7,156 nt of DNA from Clostridia bacterium. GTDB lineage: Bacteria > Bacillota > Clostridia > Christensenellales > Aristaeellaceae. The DNA lies in assembly GCA_900754755.1 (NCBI GenBank), contig CAAEEC010000159.1:1-7156 (forward strand), in the 5' to 3' direction. The stretch's first letter is position 1, and each line of letters opens with the position of its first letter. Below the pieces are notes generated by a model. The model had not been told where the DNA came from, did no database searches, and saw only the letters and a program-made list of their open reading frames with translations. Positions 1 through 6,103 of the stretch are shown here, piece by piece. A program made the position numbers and the translations under genes.

Positions 1-1
1 C

Positions 2-7
2 TATAAT
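2..7 (+). promoter_or_regulatory. -10 promoter box of the AraC regulator gene
   Basis: The sequence TATAAT, a perfect sigma-A -10 box, sits 26 bases before the ATG of the regulator. Transcription would start near position 14, giving a leader of about 20 bases that contains only the ribosome site GGAGG (24-28). The matching -35 box would fall before position 1, so the promoter can be only half seen. The call rests on the hexamer and its sensible distance to the gene. Confidence 0.6.
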
Positions 8-33
8 TTATGCAGTAAAAAGTGGAGGGGAAA

Positions 34-2238
34 ATGTTGGCTAACCTCTTTTCGCGCCTACGGCGGCAAGGGCAAAACAAATTGTTCCTCCGCTATCTGG
101 CGGGCTACGTCCTTTTGCTGATTCCTATGCTTTGTTTTGTGCCCTACGCCATCGGCCAATTGGAGGCAGCCATGATCGATGGATATGGCAAGCAGGAGCG
201 CGTGGCAGTGGAAAAAACCTGCGCTTCGCTGGACGCCATGGTACTGCAAATTATGCACATCCAATCGTCCATGGGAGAGAACCCGGCGTTTTCGCCCGTC
301 CGCTCATTCTCCCCCACGCGTGCCGTTTCCCTGCTCGAAGAGCTGCGTAAATACCACCTGGGCTTTTACGATATGCAGATCCTGGGGCTATACTATTATG
401 AGGATAGCTATATCTACCTCAGTTCCAGCACCTACCGCCTAGATCTGTTCCTGGACACTTATCAATACGATGCGCTCACCAAAGAGCAATGGCGAAAAGC
501 GCTGAACAAAGGGGAACAAATCGCCATTTATCCAGCGGCCAACCTGACCATGCAGGGGCTTTCCCAGGGGCGGCAAATCCTGTTTTTGTTGCCATTCCAT
601 TACGAGGGACAATATTCCTGTGGCGTGGTGCTCACCGCACTGCCGGAAAGCACGCTCTTGCACCTATTCGGTTCCGGACTGGGTTCGCAGGGCATTGTGC
701 TGAACGCGCTGGGCGAAGTGGTGGCAATCGATCCGCAGCTTCGGCCCTTTCAGGCGGAAATCCTGGCGGCGCTATCGCCAGAGGGCGGCCAATACCGGCT
801 GCACCTCCAGGGGCAGGAATACATCGCCACGGATCTGCCCGCCGCCAACGGTCTGCGCTGCGTTTCCCTTTTGCCCACCAGCCAATTCCTACACCAGATC
901 ACGCGAGAGCAGCGCGCCATGTATGGCATCCTGGCGCTGATTTTGCTCGCTTCCGGGGTGATCATTTCGCTGCTCATCAGCAAGCAGTATGTGCCGCTAA
1001 AGCGCTTTTTGCAAACGGTATCCGATCATATGGACGCGAAAGAAGGCACGCTGGACGAGGCGGAAAGCATGCTGCTGCGGCTCGCCCGCGAAAACGAGCG
1101 CCTCCATTCGGAACGCCTGCCGCCAGAGGAGCGCTGTGTCAGCCTGCTGCTGCGCGGCCACCCGCCGGAGAGCGAGGAACAGCGCAGGCTGCTGGAAAGC
1201 TTTGCCGCTGGCGCCTACGCATGCGCCATCGCGGCTGTACCCAGCGGCGTCCTATGCGAGGAACTGCGTGCGCGCGTGCACCAGGCGTTCGCGCCATTTT
1301 GCGCCCTTTTGCACCTGGACGCCGTTTCAGGCCGGGTGGTGATGCTCATTTCCCTGGAACCGACAGAGGCGGAGGCTTGCCGCGCAGCGCTTGCCCGCAC
1401 GCACGCGCTGCTGCGCGCCGCAGCGCAACAAACCGTGGCGCTGGGCGTGGGCAGCCTGCAAAAAGAGCAGCGCGATCTGGCCGCCTCCTATATGGACGCG
1501 GTGTCCGCGCTGGAATGCAGCCGTATGCAGGGCAAGGGAAAAATGGTTTTCAGCGATGAAGTGGTGGATGTGGACGATTTGGAATCCATATTTCCTTATA
1601 AAGAAATGGAGTTATTGCGCGCGCACCTGCGCATGGGAGATATCGAGGCCATCCATGGGCTTTTAATGCACATCCTGAAATATGCCAAAAGTCTGAATAT
1701 GTCCCTGCACCTGGGCCGCTTTTTCTGCTATGAGTTGGCCAACCAAGTGCTATCCTGCGTGCGGGAAATGGGTGGGAAATTCGCGCGCCAACTGCCCGAC
1801 AACATCAACGCGGCGCGCCTGGCGGATTACCACACGATCGATGAAATGATTCGCGCCATGCAAAACATGATGACCAACCTGTGCCGCATGATCAACGAAG
1901 AAGAAATGGAAGGCCAGGATTGCGCCATTGGCGAAGTGCAGACGTACATCCGCGAAAACGCCTGCGACATCAATTTTTCCCTGCAGGCCACGGCCAGCCA
2001 CTTCCACATGTCGCTCGCCAACCTATGCCAGCGTTTTAAGGAGGAGACGGGCCGCACCGTATTGGAATACGCCACGGAAATCCGCATTGAGCGCGCCAAA
2101 GAACTGCTGCTCACCACGCGGATGACCGTGCGGGAAATCAGCGAGGCGCTGGGATATTCCACGTCCTCCAGTTTCATCCGCCGGTTTAAGCAGATCACCG
2201 GGGAAACGCCCCGAGAATTTGGCAAGCGGGCGGAGTGA
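34..2238 (+). CDS. membrane-anchored AraC-family transcriptional regulator
   Basis: Predicted one-component regulator that senses a signal outside the membrane and binds DNA inside. I place the start at ATG 34 (734 residues) because GGAGG at 24-28 lies 5 bases before it; an in-frame GTG at 22 has no ribosome site. Seen in order: a first membrane helix near residues 18-42, an extracytoplasmic region of about 250 residues that I cannot assign to a family (a Cache-like sensor is possible), a second helix at about 296-316, and a cytoplasmic linker. A stretch around 469-506 resembles the degenerate GGDEF-like region of YesN/CdaR proteins. The C-terminal AraC domain (about 633-734) has two helix-turn-helices, near 650-672 and 698-720, and ends with the family's typical F-K-x-x-T-G-E-T-P-R-E-F pattern. 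Regulators of this design often control sugar-uptake genes, but no such target is in the window; genes to the left are more likely targets than the convergent genes. Confidence 0.88.
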   Translation: MLANLFSRLRRQGQNKLFLRYLAGYVLLLIPMLCFVPYAIGQLEAAMIDGYGKQERVAVEKTCASLDAMVLQIMHIQSSMGENPAFSPVRSFSPTRAVSLLEELRKYHLGFYDMQILGLYYYEDSYIYLSSSTYRLDLFLDTYQYDALTKEQWRKALNKGEQIAIYPAANLTMQGLSQGRQILFLLPFHYEGQYSCGVVLTALPESTLLHLFGSGLGSQGIVLNALGEVVAIDPQLRPFQAEILAALSPEGGQYRLHLQGQEYIATDLPAANGLRCVSLLPTSQFLHQITREQRAMYGILALILLASGVIISLLISKQYVPLKRFLQTVSDHMDAKEGTLDEAESMLLRLARENERLHSERLPPEERCVSLLLRGHPPESEEQRRLLESFAAGAYACAIAAVPSGVLCEELRARVHQAFAPFCALLHLDAVSGRVVMLISLEPTEAEACRAALARTHALLRAAAQQTVALGVGSLQKEQRDLAASYMDAVSALECSRMQGKGKMVFSDEVVDVDDLESIFPYKEMELLRAHLRMGDIEAIHGLLMHILKYAKSLNMSLHLGRFFCYELANQVLSCVREMGGKFARQLPDNINAARLADYHTIDEMIRAMQNMMTNLCRMINEEEMEGQDCAIGEVQTYIRENACDINFSLQATASHFHMSLANLCQRFKEETGRTVLEYATEIRIERAKELLLTTRMTVREISEALGYSTSSSFIRRFKQITGETPREFGKRAE

Positions 2239-2240
2239 AC

Positions 2241-3119
2241 CTACAGCCCCATCAGCACGATGCCCGCGCAGGCCACTACCAAGCCGAGCACAGCGGGGCG
2301 CGTGAGTTTTTCGTGCAGCATGGCGGCGGAAAGCAGCGTGGAAGCCACCAGCACGCCGCCGTTGCACACGGTGTTGACCACGGTAGAATTCATCGCATGC
2401 ATCAAAAACAGCACAAGGTTGGACGCGATGGTGGCCGAAACGCTGCCGCCCAGCGCGCACAGCGCCGCGCGACCGCCCATGTGAAAGGCCGGGCGGAATT
2501 CGCGCGGCGCGCGGAAGAACAGCAGGGTCGCGCAGGCCAGCGCCGAGCCAAAATACGTAATCGCAATCATTTCGCCCCGCTGCGCGCCGGCCGCCAGTTG
2601 GGCCTGCGCGCTCAGCAGCGCGCCATACAGGCCGTTGGACAAAAAGAGCAGCGCGCACCACAGATAAAACTTGCGGGATTGCCCAGCCACAGAAAGGCCG
2701 CGCAAGTTCATCAGCACGATGGCCAGCAGCAACAGCGCGATGCCCGCCAACTGCGCCGCGCCGAGCGCCTGCCCCAGGAAAACCGCGTTGCTCACGGCGG
2801 GCACCAGAATGCCGCCGGAGAGCAGGCTGACCATCATCGCGGCATAGCCGCCGCAAATGCCCGCCTGCAACAGCGAAAGGTTATACAGACTGAGCACAAG
2901 CGCGTTCGCCACGCCCAAAATCCAGGTGGCGGACGAAGCCGCGAAGGCAAATCCTTCCAGCGCCAACGTGGCCAGGCCGATGAACGCGCCGTAGAAAATG
3001 GCGTAAGCCAGCGCCGAAGCCATGCCCGTCGCGCGCGGATAGCGATCCGAATACAGCCGCGAAAACAGCGATTGCAGCGTGGCTACCACAATCGAAGCGC
3101 CCAAGAGCAAAATATGCAT
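2241..3119 (-). CDS. EamA/DMT-superfamily transporter
   Basis: Integral membrane protein of 292 residues, nearly all hydrophobic, consistent with the ten-helix, two-repeat fold of drug/metabolite transporters, whose usual length is about 290-310. Repeat 1 ends around residues 115-139 (LGQALGAAQLAGIALLLLAI then a short basic turn). Repeat 2 ends around 268-292 with the family's Glu-Lys motif (LHEKLTRPAVLG) and a final glycine-rich helix. The start is ATG at 3119 because GGAGG lies 6 bases upstream; an in-frame start at 3185 would add 22 non-membrane residues and lies upstream of the predicted transcription start. The substrate cannot be told from sequence; DMT members export amino acids, metabolites or drugs. 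It has its own promoter (3157-3185) and is convergent with the AraC gene, with 2 bases between the stop codons. It could also receive read-through from the iron operon upstream on the same strand. Confidence 0.85.
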   Translation of the reverse strand: MHILLLGASIVVATLQSLFSRLYSDRYPRATGMASALAYAIFYGAFIGLATLALEGFAFAASSATWILGVANALVLSLYNLSLLQAGICGGYAAMMVSLLSGGILVPAVSNAVFLGQALGAAQLAGIALLLLAIVLMNLRGLSVAGQSRKFYLWCALLFLSNGLYGALLSAQAQLAAGAQRGEMIAITYFGSALACATLLFFRAPREFRPAFHMGGRAALCALGGSVSATIASNLVLFLMHAMNSTVVNTVCNGGVLVASTLLSAAMLHEKLTRPAVLGLVVACAGIVLMGL

Positions 3120-3125
3120 GAACTT

Positions 3126-3130
3126 CCTCC
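3126..3130 (-). promoter_or_regulatory. ribosome binding site fixing the transporter start
   Basis: On the minus strand this reads GGAGG, extended to GGGAGGAAG, 6 bases before the ATG at 3119. It is the reason for choosing this start over the longer reading frame opening at 3185. Confidence 0.85.
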
Positions 3131-3141
3131 CGCAAAAATGC

Positions 3142-3200
3142 ATTGCACCACCCGCTATTATAGCCCAAATTCGCTTTGGGCGCAAGCGCGGCGGTGCAAT
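3142..3200 (-). repeat. 59-base interrupted palindrome, possible terminator of the iron operon
   Basis: The outer arms 3142-3152 and 3190-3200 pair over 11 positions, with one A/C mismatch that becomes a G-U pair in minus-strand RNA. After a one-base bulge at 3189, 3153-3156 pairs with 3185-3188. An asymmetric internal loop (3157-3162 against 3182-3184) follows, and then a perfect 7-bp stem, GCCCAAA (3163-3169) with TTTGGGC (3175-3181), around a 5-base loop. On the minus strand the base of the stem is followed after GCA by TTTTT (about 3134-3138). A transcript running out of the binding-protein gene could thus form a long hairpin followed by a U run, as in an intrinsic terminator. The stem is longer than usual and the T run short, so an operator or a dispersed repeat are alternatives. 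Confidence 0.55.
3157..3185 (-). promoter_or_regulatory. sigma-A-like promoter of the DMT transporter gene
   Basis: On the minus strand a perfect -10 box TATAAT (3157-3162) is preceded, at the ideal 17-base spacing, by TTGCGC (3180-3185), a weak -35 that keeps the key TTG. Transcription would begin near 3150, leaving a leader of about 30 bases with the GGAGG site at 3126-3130. The spacer holds a 7-bp dyad (3163-3181) whose outer two bases overlap the -35 box, a plausible repressor site. Confidence 0.65.
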
Positions 3201-3246
3201 TTGTGATCCTATGAAACGGGAAAAGATGCGTTAATCCGCGAAAAGA

Positions 3247-4212
3247 TTATTCGGCTTCCGCCGCGGACACGCCCAGGGCGCTTTCCAAATCCTGCAGCAT
3301 GATATCCAGCGCGGTGATGCCGCCCTCGGCGGTGTACCACACGGTGGGATGCGCGAGATACACGATGTGTCCATTTTTGTAAGCGTCGGTTTCCATCACG
3401 AGTTCATTCTCCACGATCTCCTGCGCGAGCTTGGCGCCTTCGGTGGCAATGGCCGCGTCGCGGTCGAGCACGAAGATATAGTCGGGATTGAGTTCCACAA
3501 TCAGTTCAAAGGAAGACTCGTTGCCATGGGTGGAGGTCACGTCGCCATCGCCCAGGTTGTCAAAGCCGATCTCCACGCTGATCATAGAGCAACGGCCGTC
3601 ACTGCCCAGCACGTTGAAGCTGCCGCTGGTGCACAGGCCGACGATGGCGTTCTGGTCCTCGGCAAAGGCGGCCAGCGCGGCGATGCGCGCGTCGAAGTCC
3701 GCCATCAACGCGTCCACTTCCGCCTCCATGCCGAACAGGGAAGCGATGGTCGTGGCGTTCTGGCGCACGCTTTCCACCACGCCAATTTCCGTATCGGTGG
3801 CCAGATAAATCACGGGCGCGATCTCGCTCAGCGCGTCATAGGAGGAAGAAAGGCGGCCGCCGATGAAAATCACGTCCGGCTCGCTGGCCATCACGGCTTC
3901 CAGATCGGCCTCCTTAATGGTGCCCAGGTTGGCGATTTCCTCATTGGTTACATAGGCTTGCAGATAATCCAGCGCCGTGGTGGCCGAGCCGACCACGCGA
4001 TCGCCCACGCCAAGGCGGTCGAGGATGTCCAGCGAGGCCATATCCAGCACGGCGATGCGCTGCGGGTCGTAGGGCACGGCGAGTACCATGGTTTCACGGT
4101 TGCCATTGAGCGTGAAAATGGTGATGGTTTCGGGCGCGGCTTCCTCGGCAAACGTCGGGAGCGCCAGCGCGATCAGCGAAAGGCAAAGGAGCAGCGAGAA
4201 AAATTTCTTCAT
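3247..4212 (-). CDS. yclQ: ferric-siderophore (catecholate/petrobactin-type) binding protein
   Basis: Extracytoplasmic binding protein (321 residues) of the FhuD/FepB-like class III fold; it delivers ferric siderophore to the permeases encoded upstream. The start is ATG 4212, with AGGAGG 7 bases before it. Residues 1-22 form a Sec signal with a Lys-Lys n-region, a hydrophobic core and a likely cut after Thr-Phe-Ala. The mature part resembles Bacillus YclQ and Campylobacter CeuE: PQRIAVLDMASLDILDRLG (50-68), LGTIKEADLEAV (96-107), NPDYIFVLDRDAA (242-254). His229 (in STHGNESS) and Tyr293 (in VWYTAEGG) align by eye with the pair that coordinates iron in CeuE. Arg120, Arg207 and Arg251 match the three ligand-binding arginines of that group. 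A catecholate or tetradentate siderophore is therefore the likely ligand. Oddly, there is no lipobox cysteine at the cleavage site. The gene is last in the operon, after a 157-base spacer. Confidence 0.88.
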   Translation of the reverse strand: MKKFFSLLLCLSLIALALPTFAEEAAPETITIFTLNGNRETMVLAVPYDPQRIAVLDMASLDILDRLGVGDRVVGSATTALDYLQAYVTNEEIANLGTIKEADLEAVMASEPDVIFIGGRLSSSYDALSEIAPVIYLATDTEIGVVESVRQNATTIASLFGMEAEVDALMADFDARIAALAAFAEDQNAIVGLCTSGSFNVLGSDGRCSMISVEIGFDNLGDGDVTSTHGNESSFELIVELNPDYIFVLDRDAAIATEGAKLAQEIVENELVMETDAYKNGHIVYLAHPTVWYTAEGGITALDIMLQDLESALGVSAAEAE

Positions 4213-4219
4213 GGTTGTT

Positions 4220-4225
4220 CCTCCT
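4220..4225 (-). promoter_or_regulatory. ribosome binding site fixing the binding-protein start
   Basis: On the minus strand this is AGGAGG, 7 bases before ATG 4212. The reading frame stays open upstream to a TTG at 4287, but that would put 25 polar residues before an obvious signal peptide, so the downstream ATG is chosen. Confidence 0.88.
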
Positions 4226-4240
4226 GAATGTTTTTGGCCG

Positions 4241-4271
4241 TCGTTGGCAAAATGAAGGGCTTCGTTGGCAA
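4241..4271 (-). repeat. 10-bp direct repeat between ATPase and binding-protein genes
   Basis: TCGTTGGCAA (plus-strand reading) occurs at 4241-4250 and again at 4262-4271, exactly 21 bases apart, or two turns of the helix. A third, inverted and imperfect copy (8 of 10) lies at 4281-4290. The repeats sit 29-59 bases upstream of the binding-protein ATG. Spacing on one face of the helix would suit a regulator binding site, but chance is not excluded and no matching promoter was found. Confidence 0.4.
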
Positions 4272-4297
4272 GCCGCGGACTTGTCAACGGTCAATTG

Positions 4298-4313
4298 GGC
4301 GGCGCTGGCCGCC
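4298..4313 (-). other. short GC-rich hairpin in the ATPase/binding-protein spacer
   Basis: GGCGGC (4298-4303) and GCCGCC (4308-4313) form a 6-bp all-GC stem around a 4-base loop. No T run follows on either strand, so it is not a standard terminator. Its position between an ATPase gene and a binding-protein gene suits partial attenuation or an RNA-processing or stabilising structure, which would help adjust the high binding-protein dose such importers need. That role is inference. Confidence 0.4.
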
Positions 4314-4369
4314 TTGCGGATCGCGGCAATGCGAGAATGGATTCACCTCCGTTTCAAAGGGAATTGTGT

Positions 4370-5122
4370 CTAGTAATATATGGAAAGGGGCTTGCCCGCG
4401 ATCTCGAGGATTTCAAAATCCACTTTATAAATGCTGGAAAGGGTTTCCTTCGTCATCACCTCTTCCACGGTGCCGAACTTGGCGATTTTTCCATCCAGAA
4501 ACGCGCAAATATAATCGGAATAGAACGCCGCGTAGTTGATTTCATGCAGCACGAGGATGACGGTCTTGCCCAGCTCATCGCACAGGCGGCGCACGGTTTT
4601 CATCATATTGGTGGCATGGTAGATATCCAGGTTGTTGGTGGGCTCATCGAGCAGCACATATTCGGTATCCTGCGCGATGACCATGGCGATGTATGCCCTC
4701 TGGCGTTGCCCGCCGGAAAGCTCATCGATGAAGCGATCCTCGAATTCCCGCAACTCCATATAGTCGATGGCCTGGTCGACGATGGCCTTGTCCTCAGGCG
4801 TGGTGTGGTTGCCCGAATAGGGAAACCGCCCAAAGGTCACCAGTTCGCGCACGGTGAGTTTCATCTGGATGTTGTTCGTCTGCGTGAGGATGGCCAGCCG
4901 CTTGGCCAGCTCCTTGCTCTTCCAGTGGGCAATATCCGTGCCCTTGAAGTCCACCAGGCCGCCATCGCGCGCGATCAGGCGGGAAATGATGCCCATCACC
5001 GTGGATTTGCCCGCGCCATTGGGGCCGATGAGGGAGATCACCTTGCCTTTGGGAATCTCAAAGCTGACGGAATCCACGACGGCTTTGCCATCGTATTTTT
5101 TGGTGAGGTCTTGCACGATCAT
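4370..5122 (-). CDS. yclP: ABC transporter ATPase for ferric siderophore uptake
   Basis: Cytoplasmic ATPase of 250 residues that powers the importer, with every expected motif: Walker A GPNGAGKST (33-41), Q-loop Gln81, signature LSGGQ (135-139), Walker B YVLLDE (155-160), D-loop NNLD (163-166) and the switch His193. LTVRELVTFGRFPYS (89-103) is the stretch typical of the FepC/FhuC/YclP class. ELSGGQRQRAYIAMVIAQDT and the overall sequence are very close to what I recall of Bacillus YclP. The ATG at 5122 follows AGGAGG by about 9 bases; that ribosome site lies inside the end of permease 2, whose stop is only 3 bases upstream, so the two are translationally coupled. It should dock on the coupling helices of both permeases. 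I see no missing residue or truncation. Confidence 0.93.
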   Translation of the reverse strand: MIVQDLTKKYDGKAVVDSVSFEIPKGKVISLIGPNGAGKSTVMGIISRLIARDGGLVDFKGTDIAHWKSKELAKRLAILTQTNNIQMKLTVRELVTFGRFPYSGNHTTPEDKAIVDQAIDYMELREFEDRFIDELSGGQRQRAYIAMVIAQDTEYVLLDEPTNNLDIYHATNMMKTVRRLCDELGKTVILVLHEINYAAFYSDYICAFLDGKIAKFGTVEEVMTKETLSSIYKVDFEILEIAGKPLSIYY

Positions 5123-5125
5123 AAA

Positions 5126-6103
5126 TTACGGCCTCCTGTTGCGCAAAAGCAGATAAAGGAAATACAGCCCGCCGCCCACCGTGATGAACACGCTCACGGG
5201 GATGGCATAGGTAAACACGTGCTCCACGATCAATTGGCCCGCCACCAGCACGATCATGCCGAACAGCGTGGAGCCAAGCACCAGCTGGCTGTGCCGGAAT
5301 GTGCGCAGTAGCTGGCGGGACAGATTGGCAATGATCAGCCCGAGGAACGATATGGGGCCAACCATGGCCGTAGCCACGGCAATTGCCAGCGTAACGCCCA
5401 GCAGCAGGCGGCGGATGGTGCGGTCGTAATCCACACCGAGGTTGGTGGCCTGCGCCTTGCCCAGGGTGATCACGTCGAGGAGCGCCAGATCCTTGCGTAG
5501 GAAAAAGAGAATGCCCGCAAGCAGCACCACGGAAAACACGATGATTTCCGAATTGATGTTGCTGAAGCTGGCCACCAGCGTGGCGAGCAGGGAATCGTAT
5601 TCGTTGGGATCCATCACGCGAGTCATCGTGGTTTGGATGCTGGAGAAGAACGAGGTGAGTACGGTGCCAATCAGCAGCACATAGAGCACATTGTAGCGCG
5701 TTTTTTTAAAGAGATAGCTGTAGATTACCGTGGCCACCAGGCCCATCAGCACCAGATCCACCGCAAAGGACGCGTTGGGATTCATGGCGAGCACGCTGCC
5801 TGAGCCCAGCGCGAACACCACGGCGGTGTGGATCAGCGTGTAGAGCGAATTCATGCCCAACAGACAGGGCGTGACGATGGTGTTGTTGATGATGGACTGG
5901 AACACGATCGACGCGCCGCCGATGGCAAACGCCGTGATGAGCATGGCAATGAGCTTGGGCGAGCGGATGCGCATGGAATAGGCGAAGAGTTTCGCCTTGG
6001 CAAAGTTCACATCCACCAGCATGTAAGCGGCGGCGCACAGCACCACCAGAGCGCCCATGAGCAGCAGCTTGCGCCGGTTGGCGCGGATGGCGGCGGTATT
6101 CAC
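5126..6103 (-). CDS. yclO: FecCD-type iron-siderophore permease, second subunit
   Basis: Inner-membrane permease of 325 residues forming half of the translocation channel. The start is GTG 6103, preceded at about 8 bases by a G-rich ribosome site (complement of 6112-6117); it overlaps the stop of permease 1 as GTGA, so the two are coupled. The first helix is at about 13-31. RSPKLIAMLITAFAIGGAS (47-65) begins the conserved FecCD core and is followed by VFQSIINNTIVTPCLLGMNS (67-86). The NLGVDYDRTIRR turn (221-232) and the coupling-helix region VGPISFLGLIIANLSRQL (248-265) are both present. The C-terminus is a glycine-rich helix with a basic tail. Length and motifs fit YclO and CeuC rather than FhuG. 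I infer pairing with the upstream permease because such importers use two different permease chains. Confidence 0.9.
   Translation of the reverse strand: MNTAAIRANRRKLLLMGALVVLCAAAYMLVDVNFAKAKLFAYSMRIRSPKLIAMLITAFAIGGASIVFQSIINNTIVTPCLLGMNSLYTLIHTAVVFALGSGSVLAMNPNASFAVDLVLMGLVATVIYSYLFKKTRYNVLYVLLIGTVLTSFFSSIQTTMTRVMDPNEYDSLLATLVASFSNINSEIIVFSVVLLAGILFFLRKDLALLDVITLGKAQATNLGVDYDRTIRRLLLGVTLAIAVATAMVGPISFLGLIIANLSRQLLRTFRHSQLVLGSTLFGMIVLVAGQLIVEHVFTYAIPVSVFITVGGGLYFLYLLLRNRRP

Noticed and set aside
489..1559. Second plus-strand frame inside the AraC gene (356 codons)
   Set aside because: It is an out-of-frame reading of a GC-rich gene, rich in Ala, Arg and Gly, without a ribosome site or recognisable domain.
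2235..3206. Long plus-strand open frame of over 300 codons opposite the transporter
   Set aside because: Its translation is rich in His, Gln, Arg and Ala with no hydrophobic pattern, as expected from the antisense of a GC-biased membrane gene; the minus-strand frame has a ribosome site and a clear family.
3210..3249. Weak hairpin just after the binding-protein stop as terminator
   Set aside because: Only 3-5 pairs can form (TAATC with GATTA) and the T run is interrupted; the palindrome at 3142-3200 is a better candidate.
3349..4227. Plus-strand open frame opposite the siderophore-binding protein
   Set aside because: It is a His/Gly/Gln-rich shadow; the opposite strand carries a signal peptide and conserved binding residues.
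4282..4287. Minus-strand TTGACA as a -35 box for the binding-protein gene
   Set aside because: No -10-like hexamer is found 16-18 bases downstream, so it is not supported as a promoter.
3120..4369. Fur box controlling the iron operon or the transporter
   Set aside because: I looked in both intergenic strips (3120-3246 and 4213-4369) for an AT-rich GATAAT-type palindrome and saw none; the main operon promoter lies outside the window.
4265..5311. Plus-strand open frame of about 348 codons opposite the ATPase
   Set aside because: It covers an ATPase with all motifs intact on the other strand and crosses its gene boundaries; composition is that of an antisense shadow.
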